Translations under genes and position numbers: made by a program
Part shown: in pieces, positions 16,839 through 25,940 of the stretch
How the letters are laid out: each line of letters opens with the position of its first letter
How positions within the stretch are numbered: position 1 is the stretch's first letter
DNA from: Pseudomonadota bacterium
GTDB lineage: Bacteria > Myxococcota_A > UBA796 > SXON01
Direction: 5' to 3'
DNA: 50,443 bases
Assembly (NCBI GenBank): GCA_005778355.1
Contig: SXON01000115.1
Coordinates: 1-50,443, forward strand
The notes under the pieces: model-generated
Databases searched by the model: none
What the model was told of the DNA's origin: nothing
What the model saw: only the letters and a program-made list of their open reading frames with translations

Positions 16839-18187
16839 ACATCGACCGGAGCCAGGAGGCGCGGATGCTGGCGCGCCACCTCGGCGCGATCACCCGGGCC
16901 ATCCGGATCCACGACGTCGGCAATCGCGCGGTGACGCGCCTCATCGAGTGGTGTGCCCGCGACCTCTCGGAGCTGAGTCGGCAACACGCCGAGGCGCGCG
17001 TCGAGCTCGACCAGGGCGTGCTGGTGATCAACGGGACGCCGGTCCGCATGAGGCGCGACGTCCGAACGCAGCTCGCGCCGCTGTCGAACATGATCCGCGA
17101 CATCAACGCCGGCGGCTTCCGCATCACCGGCGCCGTGGCGCCGACCCAGCTCAACACGTTGTTTCGCGGCCTTTCCACCCTGGGAAAGGGTACGGAGAGG
17201 ATCGCGGCCCAGAAGTGGCTTGAGGAGCACGGCGTCACCTCGCTGCAGTTGCTCGCGCCGCGGTCTCTGGTTGCGGGGATGTCGAGCGGGCCGGGCGAGG
17301 CGGTTCGTCTCGCCGCCAGCACCGCGCTCCAGGCCTACATCCGCGCTGTGCTGGCCGTCCAGGAATCACGCGAGGACGGCTCTTTCCTCCGCGTACCCCC
17401 ACCCGTTTTCAGGGCGGCGCAGGCGCTCGCCGAGCTGGCCGAGGAAGATCCTCGACATCATATCGCGCTCACGACGCTGAAGGAAGACCTCGAGTACGAC
17501 ACCCGGCACCCGGTTCACAGCCTGATCTTCGCGATGGCCCTCGGTCGCCGTCTCGGCCTGCCGCGGCAGCTTCTCGTGGAGTGCGGACTATGCGCGGCCG
17601 TGGCAGCGACCCTGCCCGACGAACCCAGCGCCGGCCACATTCTCGGACTCACGCTCGAGATGTTGCAGTCGAGCCGCCTCACGTTGACGCGCGCCCGTCG
17701 CATGCTCGCCTCCTTCGAACTGCACGCGGGGCTCGACCGGACCGGGCCGCCGTTCATCCCGCTCGATGCACCGCTCCACCTCTTCAGCCGGGTGGCGGCG
17801 ATCACCGTGCGCTTCGACGCCCTCACCACCACCGGCCCTGGGCGCGAGGGGCTGCTCGCCGACGAGGCGCTCGGGCGCATGCAGGAGGAGGTCACCGGTC
17901 GCTATGATCCCGAGCTCCTACGCCTCTTCGCGGCGTGCGTGGGACGCTATCCGCTCGGAACGGCCGTCACGCTGGATACTGGCGAGGTCGCGGTGGTGAT
18001 CCACACGCCCTCCGACCCGGCGATGGCGGCCAGGCCGCTCGTGCGGGTGGTACGCGACGAGCGGGGGCGTGAGCTACGACATGGCCCCCTCGTCGATCTC
18101 GCAGACCCGAGCGAGCCCCGTCGCGTTGTTGGCGCGGTCGACGCTGCCTCCCTGGGCATCGACGCCCGGCGGGCGCTGTTCGGTTAG
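16835..18187 (+). CDS. Degenerate HD-GYP-like protein
   Basis: A 450-residue protein. The last 250 residues follow the HD-GYP phosphodiesterase scaffold: HPVHSLIFAMALGRRLGLPRQLL, FELHAGLDRTGPPFI, VRFDALTT, YDPELLRLFAACVGRYPLGTAVTLDTGEVAVVI. The catalytic HD pair is replaced (LCAAVAATLPDEP), and HHExxDGxGYP is reduced to ELHAGLDRTGPP. It therefore probably binds or senses rather than cleaves c-di-GMP. The N-terminal 150 residues share the DQGVLVINGTPVRM pattern with the upstream HEAT protein. The GTG start overlaps that gene's stop. Function unknown. Confidence 0.72.
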   Translation: MNIDRSQEARMLARHLGAITRAIRIHDVGNRAVTRLIEWCARDLSELSRQHAEARVELDQGVLVINGTPVRMRRDVRTQLAPLSNMIRDINAGGFRITGAVAPTQLNTLFRGLSTLGKGTERIAAQKWLEEHGVTSLQLLAPRSLVAGMSSGPGEAVRLAASTALQAYIRAVLAVQESREDGSFLRVPPPVFRAAQALAELAEEDPRHHIALTTLKEDLEYDTRHPVHSLIFAMALGRRLGLPRQLLVECGLCAAVAATLPDEPSAGHILGLTLEMLQSSRLTLTRARRMLASFELHAGLDRTGPPFIPLDAPLHLFSRVAAITVRFDALTTTGPGREGLLADEALGRMQEEVTGRYDPELLRLFAACVGRYPLGTAVTLDTGEVAVVIHTPSDPAMAARPLVRVVRDERGRELRHGPLVDLADPSEPRRVVGAVDAASLGIDARRALFG

Positions 18188-18198
18188 CCACGAGCTCA

Positions 18199-19038
18199 GT
18201 GACCGAGCTGCAGCGACTTCACGCCATCCTCGCCGAGATGGACTCGGTGCTCGTGGCCTACTCGGGCGGCGTGGACTCGAGTGTGCTCCTGGCTGCCGCC
18301 ACGGAGGTCCTAGGCGATCGCGCAGCCGCCTTCACCGCCGAGAGCGCGACCCTCGCCCCGGGGGAGGCCGCCGTCGCGGACGTGGTCGCCGCCCACATCG
18401 GAGCGCGCCGCATCGTCGCCGCATCGCACGAGCTCGATCGCCCAGGGTACCGTGCCAACCAGGGTGATCGCTGTTTCCACTGCAAATCGGAGCTGTTCGA
18501 CCTCGCGGTGGCACAGCGGGCGCAGCTCGGGTTCCGCTGGGTGGCCGACGGGACTATCGTCGATGATCTCGGCGAGCATCGGCCGGGGCTGAGGGCAGCC
18601 CTGCAACACCACGTGCGCCACCCGCTGGTGGAAGCAGGCTTCACCAAGGCGCAAACCCGCGAGGCCGCGCGCCTCTACGGCCTCCCGAACGCGGAAAAAC
18701 CCTCCATGCCCTGCCTCGGCAGCCGGTTCGCGGCGGGCACCGAGGTCCGCGCGGAGCGGGTGCGGCGCGTGGCTGCGGCCGAGGCCTCGATCACCGGGCT
18801 CGGGTTCACCGTGGTGCGGCTGCGGGTGATCGACCTGGGCTCGGCGGAGACCGCCCGCGTGGAACTCGGCTCCGACGAACTGCATAGACTCGACGAGCCT
18901 GGGGTCCGCGAAGCGGTCCTCGCAGCTTGCCGTCAAGAGGGATTCGCTTGGACCCACATCGACCCGAGGGGCTACCGGAGGGGGAACGTGGCCCTCCCCT
19001 CACCGCACTCGCTCCCGGCGACCGCACGGAGCGCGTAG
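18199..19038 (+). CDS. larE: ATP-dependent sacrificial sulfur transferase LarE-like
   Basis: LarE adenylates the pyridinium dicarboxylate precursor of the nickel-pincer nucleotide and donates sulfur, from its own Cys or an iron-sulfur cluster. The 279-residue product has the PP-loop SGGVDSS (22-28), NQGDRCFHCKSELF (C92, C95), LVEAGFTKAQTREAARLYGLP and KPSMPCLGSRFA, where C172 aligns with the sacrificial Cys region. LarB, LarC and lactate racemase are not in the window, so the client enzyme is unknown. It starts 11 bases after the HD-GYP-like gene, and its 3' end overlaps the CPBP gene. Confidence 0.92.
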   Translation: MTELQRLHAILAEMDSVLVAYSGGVDSSVLLAAATEVLGDRAAAFTAESATLAPGEAAVADVVAAHIGARRIVAASHELDRPGYRANQGDRCFHCKSELFDLAVAQRAQLGFRWVADGTIVDDLGEHRPGLRAALQHHVRHPLVEAGFTKAQTREAARLYGLPNAEKPSMPCLGSRFAAGTEVRAERVRRVAAAEASITGLGFTVVRLRVIDLGSAETARVELGSDELHRLDEPGVREAVLAACRQEGFAWTHIDPRGYRRGNVALPSPHSLPATARSA

Positions 19039-19856
19039 CGCCGGGCGACCGGCGGCGCGTCTTCATCGAACTCACCGCCTTGTGGCTGGCCACCCTGCTG
19101 GCCATCCGGCTGGTTGTGCTCGTCCAGGGCCTCGGGCTTCCCGACGTCGTGCTCGCCGCCGTGCCGTTCCTTTTCATCTACGCCCCGGTGTGGCTCTGCA
19201 ACTACCGCCGCGTCGACAGCTACGGATACCGGCTCGCCATCCCCGCATTTCGCGACTTCGCCGCGTGGGGTGCGTCAGCGCGGCTGTGCGGCGTGGCGAT
19301 CCTGATCGTGATTGTCCCCTGGCTCGTGGGCTACCACCTCTACCAGAACCTCGTGGCGGCATTCCTCCACGCGGCGGGCCCTTTGCGCGACCTGGACGAT
19401 GTCGTGCGGGCCCTGTCGCGACTCGTGCACGGCGAACTTGGCGTCCTCGGCGACGATCCCATCGCTACGCTGACACGCACGGTTCACCCGAGATGGCGCG
19501 TGCCGAAGGACGCCTGGCTGCTGGTCCCGTACCACCTCTTCTTCGTCGCGATCCCCGAGGAGCTCTTCTACAGGGGCTACTTCCAGACGCGCCTGAACGA
19601 AGTGTTCCCCCGCAAGTTCTTGATCTTCGGTGCGCCGCTGGGCTGGGGGCTGGTCATCGCCTGCGCCTACTTCGCCTTTGGCCACAGCCTGGTGACCGTG
19701 CGCTGGTGGCACTTCGCCACCTTCTTCCCGGGGCTTGTCTTCGGGTGGATGAGGGAGAAGAGCGGGGGACCGCTGGCCGGGGCGCTCTTTCACGCCTGGG
19801 CCAACGTCACCGTGACCGTGCTCGACACCTTCTACGGGATTCGGCCGCCCGCCTGA
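18948..19856 (+). CDS. CPBP-family (Abi/MrtX-like) intramembrane metalloprotease
   Basis: A roughly 302-residue polytopic membrane protein. Catalytic motifs: PEELFYRGYFQ (Glu204-Glu205 and Arg209), FAFGHSL (His246) and HAWANV near the C-terminus, with several hydrophobic helices (LWLATLLAIRLVVLV, VAILIVIVPWLVGY, GLVIACAYFAF). Myxobacterial exosortase-type CPBP proteases look similar. There is no ATG or GTG near the first helix. I chose the TTG at 18948 because GAGGG lies six bases upstream, which places the first 30 codons inside larE in another frame. TTG at 18927 is also possible. It converges with the TPR gene, stop codons two bases apart. Confidence 0.85.
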   Translation: MDPHRPEGLPEGERGPPLTALAPGDRTERVAPGDRRRVFIELTALWLATLLAIRLVVLVQGLGLPDVVLAAVPFLFIYAPVWLCNYRRVDSYGYRLAIPAFRDFAAWGASARLCGVAILIVIVPWLVGYHLYQNLVAAFLHAAGPLRDLDDVVRALSRLVHGELGVLGDDPIATLTRTVHPRWRVPKDAWLLVPYHLFFVAIPEELFYRGYFQTRLNEVFPRKFLIFGAPLGWGLVIACAYFAFGHSLVTVRWWHFATFFPGLVFGWMREKSGGPLAGALFHAWANVTVTVLDTFYGIRPPA

Positions 19857-19858
19857 GA

Positions 19859-21790
19859 CTAGCGGACGAGGAGCTGCAACCCGCGCAACCTAGCTTCCAC
19901 CTCGCCCGTCCGGTACTGGGGCGCCAGGTCGCGCAACTCCTCGAGGAGGCGCTGGGCAGACCGGTGTTTCTGGGTGGCCATATACAGCCCCGCCAGGTCG
20001 AAGAGCGCTTCGGGGTAGGCCGGGTCGTCCTCCGCGGCGTCATTGGTTGCCTCGCGCAGTACATCGAGCGCCTTCCCCAGATCGTTCATGGCGCGCCGGG
20101 CCTGGGCCTCCACAACGCGCGCCTCGAGCCCCTCGAGCCCGCGCGCGATCGCCAGGGCCGCCTCGCCCTGGCCCACGGAGGCGAGCGCACGCGCCTCGCC
20201 GATGCCGCCTTCGGGCGACACCTCGTCGAGCGCCTCGGGCTCAACCTCCGCAAAGGTGCCCTCGAACGCCTTGGCGGGCGCCCGAGATGCCAAGGGGGTC
20301 GACGCGGGCGGTGGTGCGGTCGAGCGCGCCGCGTTGCGCAGCTCGGCGATCTTGGCGAGGACACCCTCGTTGAGCGGATCCTCGGCGAGCGCCCGGCGCC
20401 AAGCCAACAGCGCCCCGGCGAAGTCGCCGCGCTTGGCGAGTCGATCCCCCTCGACCTCCGGACCGTCGGCCACGGCGGCGTCGGTGTCGTCGTCGGGCAA
20501 GGGCTCAACCGGGGCCGAGCGCGGGTCGTTGGTGAGCTCGTCTTCATCGAGGAGTTCCCCGTCGAGCGACGCCGCCGCAGGCATGCCCCTGATCAAGGCC
20601 ATGCGGTCGATCACCGCGTTGGCATCGACCCCAGCCCGCGGCAGGAGTCGCTCCATCCAGGGGAGGGCCTCCGTGCTGCGGCCACCCGACACCAGCACCT
20701 CCGCGAGCGCCGCGATCAGGGCAACGGAATCGCCCCGCGACGACAAAGCCGCTCGAGTCTCGCTCTCGGCACGGTCGACCATCGCGTAACGAGCAAACAC
20801 CTCCGCCCGCACCACGACACGGAGCTCCTCCTCGTGCACGGGCTGGGCGAACTGGAGGCTCGTGAGCTTCTGCTCGAAGCGGCCGAGCCGTTCCTCGGCG
20901 TTGGCCAGTCGCGACCGAATATCTTCGTCGTCGGGGACCAGTGCCGCCGCGCGGCGCAAGGCCTCGACCTCGCCCTTGATCTCGGCGCGATCGGCCGCGA
21001 CCCGCGACAGCTCCACCAGGACCTTCAACGCGCGGTCGGGCTGGCCGGAACCCTCGAAGGCGCGGGCGAGCAGGTCGAGCGTCCGCGGCTCCTTAGGCGC
21101 GGCGGCGAAGGCGGGCTGCAGCGCCTGCAGGGCACGTTTGAAGTCGCCCGACGCGATGCGGGCCTGCGCGGCGTCGAGCCAGAGGCCGACGTCGTCAGCT
21201 TTGAGCGCCAGCGCCATCTCGGCGACGCGCCCCACCTCGTCGAGTCGGCCGCGTCGCCGGAACTCGTCAATCACCTCCTGGTAGGCCGCGAGTGCCCCGG
21301 CGGTGTCGCCCCCAGACTGGAGCAGCTCCCCCACCCTCAACCGGAGCGTGACGTCGCCCGGGGTGGCCTCCGCCACCCTTCGCGCCGGCTTGGCCGCCAG
21401 CAAGGGCTTCCCGAGCGCCGTCCAGCCACGAACGGCGGCGTCGAGCGCGGCGCGGGCATCCGACTGGTAGCCCCCCGCCAGGTAGCACTCGCCGAGGTCG
21501 GACTGGATCTGGGGATCGTCGGGGCGGAGACCCGCGAGCTGCTTGAGCACCGAGACCGCCGCCCGGTGACTCCCCTCTTTCAGCAGAGAGTCAACCACTT
21601 CGCGCAGGTGCTTTTCGGCATCGGCGCCCTTGCCCTGGCGAAGGTAGATCTCACCCACCTTCTGCCGCACCCGCCGATCTTTTGGATCGAGGCGAAGGAT
21701 GTGCAGATAGGCCTTGAGAGCACCATCGGTGCTCCCGCGGTTGAGCTGCTGGAGAGCTTCTTGCTCGAGTCTCTGGCGTTCGTTGCTCAC
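19859..21790 (-). CDS. Large tetratricopeptide-repeat protein
   Basis: A 643-residue soluble protein made mostly of TPR helices. Repeats seen include ALKAYLHILRLDPKDRRVRQKVGEI (as 34-residue units), HRAAVSVLKQLAGLRPDDPQIQSDLGE, ALAAYQEVIDEFRRRGRLDEVGRVAEM and, near the end, YPEALFDLAGLYMATQKHRSAQRLLEE. A Pro/Ala/Asp-rich stretch (about 400-460) looks unstructured. There is no signal peptide. Gene order (just after accC in the pilM to accC run) resembles myxobacteria. It probably scaffolds protein interactions; the partner is unknown. Confidence 0.85.
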   Translation of the reverse strand: MSNERQRLEQEALQQLNRGSTDGALKAYLHILRLDPKDRRVRQKVGEIYLRQGKGADAEKHLREVVDSLLKEGSHRAAVSVLKQLAGLRPDDPQIQSDLGECYLAGGYQSDARAALDAAVRGWTALGKPLLAAKPARRVAEATPGDVTLRLRVGELLQSGGDTAGALAAYQEVIDEFRRRGRLDEVGRVAEMALALKADDVGLWLDAAQARIASGDFKRALQALQPAFAAAPKEPRTLDLLARAFEGSGQPDRALKVLVELSRVAADRAEIKGEVEALRRAAALVPDDEDIRSRLANAEERLGRFEQKLTSLQFAQPVHEEELRVVVRAEVFARYAMVDRAESETRAALSSRGDSVALIAALAEVLVSGGRSTEALPWMERLLPRAGVDANAVIDRMALIRGMPAAASLDGELLDEDELTNDPRSAPVEPLPDDDTDAAVADGPEVEGDRLAKRGDFAGALLAWRRALAEDPLNEGVLAKIAELRNAARSTAPPPASTPLASRAPAKAFEGTFAEVEPEALDEVSPEGGIGEARALASVGQGEAALAIARGLEGLEARVVEAQARRAMNDLGKALDVLREATNDAAEDDPAYPEALFDLAGLYMATQKHRSAQRLLEELRDLAPQYRTGEVEARLRGLQLLVR

Positions 21791-21797
21791 TCTGGCA

Positions 21798-23144
21798 TCA
21801 CCCCGGTCGGCTCCGCAGCCACTCGTCGATGAATCGGGTGTGGAAGGTCACCGCGCTAAACGCCGGGTCGGCAAGGAGGAGCTTCTGCAGCGGCAGCGAC
21901 GTGCGAATCCCTTCTACCACATACTCGTCCATCGCCCCGAGCAGCTTGCGGATCGCCGTCTCGCGGTCGGGCGCGTAGGCCACAAGCTTGGCCGCGAGCG
22001 AGTCGTAGTAGGGCTGCACCATGGCGCCCTCGTGGATCGCGCTGTCGACGCGGATCCCCGGGCCACCTGGCGCGTGGTAGCCGGTGACGCGCCCGGGCGA
22101 CGGCGTGAACTTCCAGGGATCTTCCGCGTTCACGCGCACCTCGATGGCGTGCCCGCGCAGGCGCACTTCGGACTGCGAGAAGGGCATTGGCTCACCCGCC
22201 GCGAGCCGGATCTGCAACTGCACAAGATCGATCCCCGTCACCATCTCGGTGACCGGAGGTTCGACCTGGATGCGCGGGTTGACCTCGAGGAAAAAGAACT
22301 CGTCGTCTTGGACGAGAAACTCGCAGGTGCCAACCGTCACGTAGCCGGTGCTCGCCACCAGGCGGGCCGCCGCGCCGCGGATGCGGTCGCGTAGGCCCTC
22401 CGCGAGGTTGGGCGCGGGCGCCTCCTCGATGATCTTCTGGTGACGCCGTTGCATCGAGCAATCGCGCTCGCCCACGTGCACGGCGGCCCCGAAGCGATCA
22501 CCCGCGAACTGCACTTCGACGTGCCGTGGCGTGCGCAGGAATCGCTCGAGGAAGACCGAGCCTGAGCCGAATGCCGCGAGGGCCTCGGCGCTGGTCACCG
22601 CGAAGACCTTTCGGAGTTGTTCCTCGTCTTCCACCACCCGCATGCCCTTGCCGCCACCGCCGGCGGCAGCCTTCAGCATCAACGGGAAGCCGACGAGGCG
22701 GGCAACCTCGACGCACTCGTCGAGGCTGTCGACTGCACCGTGACTGCCGGGCAAGAGCGGCAGGCCCGCGGCGCGCGCCGCCGCCTTGGCGCTGAGCTTG
22801 TCGCCGAACTGCCGCAGATGCTCGGGCGAGGGACCGATGAAGGTCATGCCGTGGGCGTTGACCGCCTCGGCGAAGGTAGCGTTCTCAGCCAGAAACCCGT
22901 AGCCAGGGTGGATGGCGTCGGCCCGTGTGATGTCGGCGGCCGAGATGACGGCGGGGATGTTGAGGTAGCTCTGCCGGGCCTGGGCCGGGCCGATACACAC
23001 GCTCTCGTCGGCAAAACGCACGTGTAACGCGTGACGATCACACTCCGAGTACACGCCTACCGTTCGGATTCCGAGCTCGCGACAGGCACGGATGACCCGC
23101 ATCGCGATCTCGCCCCGGTTGGCGATGAGGACCTTGCGGAACAC
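21798..23144 (-). CDS. accC: Acetyl-CoA carboxylase, biotin carboxylase subunit AccC
   Basis: AccC uses ATP and bicarbonate to carboxylate biotin on AccB, the first step of malonyl-CoA synthesis. The 448-residue product has KVLIANRGEIAMRVIRACRE, the glycine-rich ATP-grasp loop AAAGGGGKGMRVV, ERDCSMQRRHQKIIEEAPAP, the metal/catalytic segment FFLEVNPRIQVE and GHAIEVRVNAEDP. After RIQVE the usual H-P of EHPVTE is Pro-Pro (EPPVTE), an unusual change next to the catalytic residues. It starts three bases after accB, as a usual accBC pair. Confidence 0.96.
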   Translation of the reverse strand: MFRKVLIANRGEIAMRVIRACRELGIRTVGVYSECDRHALHVRFADESVCIGPAQARQSYLNIPAVISAADITRADAIHPGYGFLAENATFAEAVNAHGMTFIGPSPEHLRQFGDKLSAKAAARAAGLPLLPGSHGAVDSLDECVEVARLVGFPLMLKAAAGGGGKGMRVVEDEEQLRKVFAVTSAEALAAFGSGSVFLERFLRTPRHVEVQFAGDRFGAAVHVGERDCSMQRRHQKIIEEAPAPNLAEGLRDRIRGAAARLVASTGYVTVGTCEFLVQDDEFFFLEVNPRIQVEPPVTEMVTGIDLVQLQIRLAAGEPMPFSQSEVRLRGHAIEVRVNAEDPWKFTPSPGRVTGYHAPGGPGIRVDSAIHEGAMVQPYYDSLAAKLVAYAPDRETAIRKLLGAMDEYVVEGIRTSLPLQKLLLADPAFSAVTFHTRFIDEWLRSRPG

Positions 23145-23147
23145 GGC

Positions 23148-23600
23148 CTAGCCCGCCGTGAGCCGGAACAAGTCTTGCCCGAACTGGACGGGCTGGGCGT
23201 TCTCCACGAGAATCTCCGCGACGATGCCGTCGAGGTCGCTCTCGACCTGGTTCATCAGCTTCATCGCTTCCACGATGCAGACCACCTGGCCCTTGCGCAC
23301 GCGGTCGCCCAAGTTGACGTAGACCGGGGCGTCGGGCGAAGGCGAGCGGTAGAAGGTGCCGACGATCGGCGAGCGGATGGCCCGGCCATCGGCGACGGGC
23401 TTCGCTTCCGCCTTGGCCACCGGTGGAGCGACGGCAGGCACGCCGCCGACACTGGCCGCCGCTGGGGCCGCGACCGCCAGCGGCCGCCCCTCACCCGCGA
23501 AGCGAACGTGAAGCTTGAACTCGCCGCTTTTCCACGTGAACTCGCCGACGCCGGCCCGCTTCATTTCGCGGACGAGCTCGCGCACTTCCTTCCGGTCCAT
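23148..23600 (-). CDS. accB: Biotin carboxyl carrier protein AccB
   Basis: A 150-residue biotin carrier. An N-terminal helical region ([25 protein letters not shown]) and an Ala/Pro linker lead to the biotinyl domain: [16 protein letters not shown], and [13 protein letters not shown] with the Lys that receives biotin. I chose the ATG at 23600; a GTG directly before it is equivalent. It lies between aroQ and accC on the minus strand, 24 bases after aroQ. Confidence 0.96.
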   Translation of the reverse strand: MDRKEVRELVREMKRAGVGEFTWKSGEFKLHVRFAGEGRPLAVAAPAAASVGGVPAVAPPVAKAEAKPVADGRAIRSPIVGTFYRSPSPDAPVYVNLGDRVRKGQVVCIVEAMKLMNQVESDLDGIVAEILVENAQPVQFGQDLFRLTAG

Positions 23601-23624
23601 CACCGTCTCCAGGGCGCCCAGGGC

Positions 23625-24074
23625 TTATCTCCCGGCAGGCGACGATGCGAGCCGCGCGACGAGTCCTCGCAAGCCCAGCGTGTAGGACACCGCCCCGAAA
23701 CCGGACACTACCCCGGTCGCGACGTCAGAAAAGTAGCTGTGACGCCTGAAGGGCTCGCGCGCATGCACGTTGCTCAGGTGCACCTCGACGAAAGGCAGGC
23801 CCACCGCGAGCAGCGCGTCACGCAGGGCCACGGAGCTGTGCGTGAGCCCGCCCGGGTTGATGAGCACGCCCGCCCAGCGCCCACGCCCCGCATGGATGGC
23901 ATCGATGAGGGTCCCCTCGTGATTCGACTGCACGCAGTCAACGGTGGCGCCGAGTTCAGCCGCGAGCACGGCCAACGACGCGTTGATCTCGTCGAGTGTC
24001 GCGACACCGTACTTGTCGGGCTCGCGGGCGCCGAGCAGGTTCAGGTTGGGCCCGTGGACGACGCCGATGACCAT
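23625..24074 (-). CDS. aroQ: Type II 3-dehydroquinate dehydratase AroQ
   Basis: AroQ converts 3-dehydroquinate to 3-dehydroshikimate in the shikimate pathway. The 149-residue product has the type II motifs in order: [17 protein letters not shown] (with the active-site Tyr), [43 protein letters not shown], and [11 protein letters not shown]. The ATG at 24074 follows the TPR gene stop by two bases. It lies between the aroK-aroB genes and the accB-accC genes, so three shikimate steps are in one run. Confidence 0.96.
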   Translation of the reverse strand: MVIGVVHGPNLNLLGAREPDKYGVATLDEINASLAVLAAELGATVDCVQSNHEGTLIDAIHAGRGRWAGVLINPGGLTHSSVALRDALLAVGLPFVEVHLSNVHAREPFRRHSYFSDVATGVVSGFGAVSYTLGLRGLVARLASSPAGR

Positions 24075-24076
24075 GC

Positions 24077-24805
24077 TCAACTCCAAGCCCAAGCGGGTGC
24101 GGCGCGAGGTCGCGGTGCGTCGGCGACGTCGTCGCATAGCGCGCCGCAAACCGCCGCCACCCCGGGTAGCGACGGTCCTTCACCGGCGCTGCGCTCGCGC
24201 TCGCCCTCCGCGTCACCGCGACCCTGCGCCGCTCGCTCCAACTCGCTGAGCCGATCGCGTGCGCGCGGATCGGACCGGTTGAACATGCAGATTCGCTGCC
24301 ATGCGGCGCGCGCGCGCGCATAGTCTCCGCGGCGGGCGCAACGTTCCGCCCAGGACTCGCTATCGAAGGGGTCAGACGGGTCGCCGTGGAGCGGTCGGGG
24401 CGGTGGGTTGGCCCGGTGCATCAGCGCGGCAAGCGTCGTGTCACCGGGATTCGCACGCGCAAGGCGGTCGATGAGTCCGCGCGCCTCCCGGAGTCGGCCC
24501 TCGTCGACCCACAGCTCTGCCAGCAGCGCACCGGCGGCGAGGTTCTCGAGGTCGTGCTCTACGACCTCCTCGAGGACCGACATCGCCAACGACCGGGCCC
24601 CGGCATCGAGGTGCAGCCGGGCGAGCACGACGCGCGCCGCCGCGTGCTCCGGCCGTTGCCGCAAGCCGGCACGAATCACAGACAGGGCCTCGCCACCACG
24701 ACCCGCCTTACGCAGCAACTCGGCGAGAGGCACAAAGGCGAGCGAACGCGGCTCGTCGCGAAGCCGCTTCCGAAGGCGGGCGATCTCGTCGTCGGGTGCG
24801 TCCAC
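24077..24805 (-). CDS. TPR protein
   Basis: A 242-residue soluble protein with at least three TPR units: [42 protein letters not shown], and [23 protein letters not shown]. Residues about 150-190 add a further unit ([21 protein letters not shown]). The C-terminus (after about 195) is charged and low in complexity. GTG start at 24805. It is 15 bases downstream of a lipoprotein gene and two bases upstream of aroQ. Function unknown. Confidence 0.8.
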   Translation of the reverse strand: MDAPDDEIARLRKRLRDEPRSLAFVPLAELLRKAGRGGEALSVIRAGLRQRPEHAAARVVLARLHLDAGARSLAMSVLEEVVEHDLENLAAGALLAELWVDEGRLREARGLIDRLARANPGDTTLAALMHRANPPPRPLHGDPSDPFDSESWAERCARRGDYARARAAWQRICMFNRSDPRARDRLSELERAAQGRGDAEGERERSAGEGPSLPGVAAVCGALCDDVADAPRPRAAPAWAWS

Positions 24806-24819
24806 CGGTGACCTCGGCG

Positions 24820-25419
24820 CTACGCGTCCTCTGCGGCGACCGTCGAGATCAAGATCAGGTCGGTGTCGACGCCGATGTTGAAGGTGATGGAGAAATCGCT
24901 GTCGGCACCGGGCAGACTGTCGAAGAACAGGTAGAACGGCACGATCCCGCGACTGTCGGTGACGCCGCGAAGGAAGTTCGGGCGAAAGCTCACGCCGCTC
25001 TCGCTGTCGTCGGCGAGCAGGTACTCCCCGCTCACCTCGTAGTACTGGGAGCCCGACTCGTCCGAGTAGAACGTGTCACAGAGCTCCGCCGTCTCCTGGT
25101 CGGAGATGCTGCCGGGATTGGCGCACGCCTCCTCGAAGTCGGACACCGTCTTCACCGCACCCTCGGGGAGGATGTACACACCCGGCCAGTGCGACTGCAC
25201 CTCGACCTCCACGCTGGGCAGACCCACAGCGCGGCCGTAGCGATCCTCGCCGGTAATCTGGGCCTGCTCGGCGTACACGTAGCCGAGCCCGTCTTCGAAA
25301 TAGAAGTCGGGGTTCCAGGTGAATGTGTACGACGACGTCGTGAGCTGGATTTCCGATGAGGGGGGCGCGGCGAAGGGTCCATCGGAACAGGCGACCAGAA
25401 GCGACAGCAACAACATCAT
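24820..25419 (-). CDS. Hypothetical lipoprotein
   Basis: A 199-residue exported protein. MMLLLSLLVAC is a short signal ending in a lipobox (LVAC, Cys11). The mature part is acidic and beta-rich (YTFTWNPDFYFEDGLGYVYAEQAQI), with two further Cys (EEACANPG, ETAELCDTFY) that could form a disulfide. A VEVEVQSHWPGVYILPEG segment suggests an Ig-like or carboxypeptidase-regulatory-like sheet. No family recognised. It follows a second lipoprotein by 14 bases. Confidence 0.78.
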   Translation of the reverse strand: MMLLLSLLVACSDGPFAAPPSSEIQLTTSSYTFTWNPDFYFEDGLGYVYAEQAQITGEDRYGRAVGLPSVEVEVQSHWPGVYILPEGAVKTVSDFEEACANPGSISDQETAELCDTFYSDESGSQYYEVSGEYLLADDSESGVSFRPNFLRGVTDSRGIVPFYLFFDSLPGADSDFSITFNIGVDTDLILISTVAAEDA

Positions 25420-25433
25420 CGACCTCGCGGCAG

Positions 25434-25940
25434 CTATTGTACCACAGGCATCCCGGGGGGCTCGAGGTCGAGGAACCCGAACTCCACGGAAGCCATCGCG
25501 TCGCCACTCTGCGCAAAAAAAGCCACGCTCGCGCCGGAGTCTGGGGCAACGTCTATAAACGCATCGACCAGCACGCGACCGTCAGCGCCAGTGGTGGCCT
25601 CGACGTAGGTGCAGGATGGGCTCGCGTCGGTGGCACAGGCGCGGAGCGCGCGTACGCCTCGGCTGCCCAGGTCCCACACGATGACCTCGCCGGCACCGGT
25701 GTCGTCGACCGGATGGAGGGAGGCGCCGTCCCATGCTGCGGTGACGCCCACTCGCACGCCCGCCGCGGGGTTGCCGTCGGGCCCGGTCACGACGACGTCA
25801 ATGGGGAAGATCTCGCCGACCCCGTCGTCCTCGACGAACGCCTCGCTCCATGGCACGTCGAGGTCGTCGGGGAGGGCAATCTCGCTGCCTGCCTCGGCCT
25901 CCGGAGGCGCGCAGGCCAGCACGATGAGCAGCGCCATCAT
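25434..25940 (-). CDS. Hypothetical lipoprotein with Big-1/carboxypeptidase-regulatory-like fold
   Basis: A 168-residue protein: MMALLIVLAC gives a short lipoprotein signal (Cys10), then an acidic mature part with DVVVTGPDGNPAAGVRVGVTA, an invasin/Big-1-like beta-sandwich pattern, and a Cys pair (RACATDASPSC). It is similar in style to the next gene, and they may form a pair. The ATG at 25940 overlaps the aroB stop (ATGA). No enzymatic motif was seen. Confidence 0.78.
   Translation of the reverse strand: MMALLIVLACAPPEAEAGSEIALPDDLDVPWSEAFVEDDGVGEIFPIDVVVTGPDGNPAAGVRVGVTAAWDGASLHPVDDTGAGEVIVWDLGSRGVRALRACATDASPSCTYVEATTGADGRVLVDAFIDVAPDSGASVAFFAQSGDAMASVEFGFLDLEPPGMPVVQ

Noticed and set aside
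19082..21832. A 916-codon open frame on the plus strand opposite the TPR gene
   Set aside because: The minus strand encodes a clear TPR protein; the plus frame has no family motifs and repeats Arg/Gly-rich text typical of high-GC antisense frames. The same holds for 3046-4026, 4005-5732, 7390-8589, 10516-12030, 23031-24323 and 27072-28448 on the plus strand.
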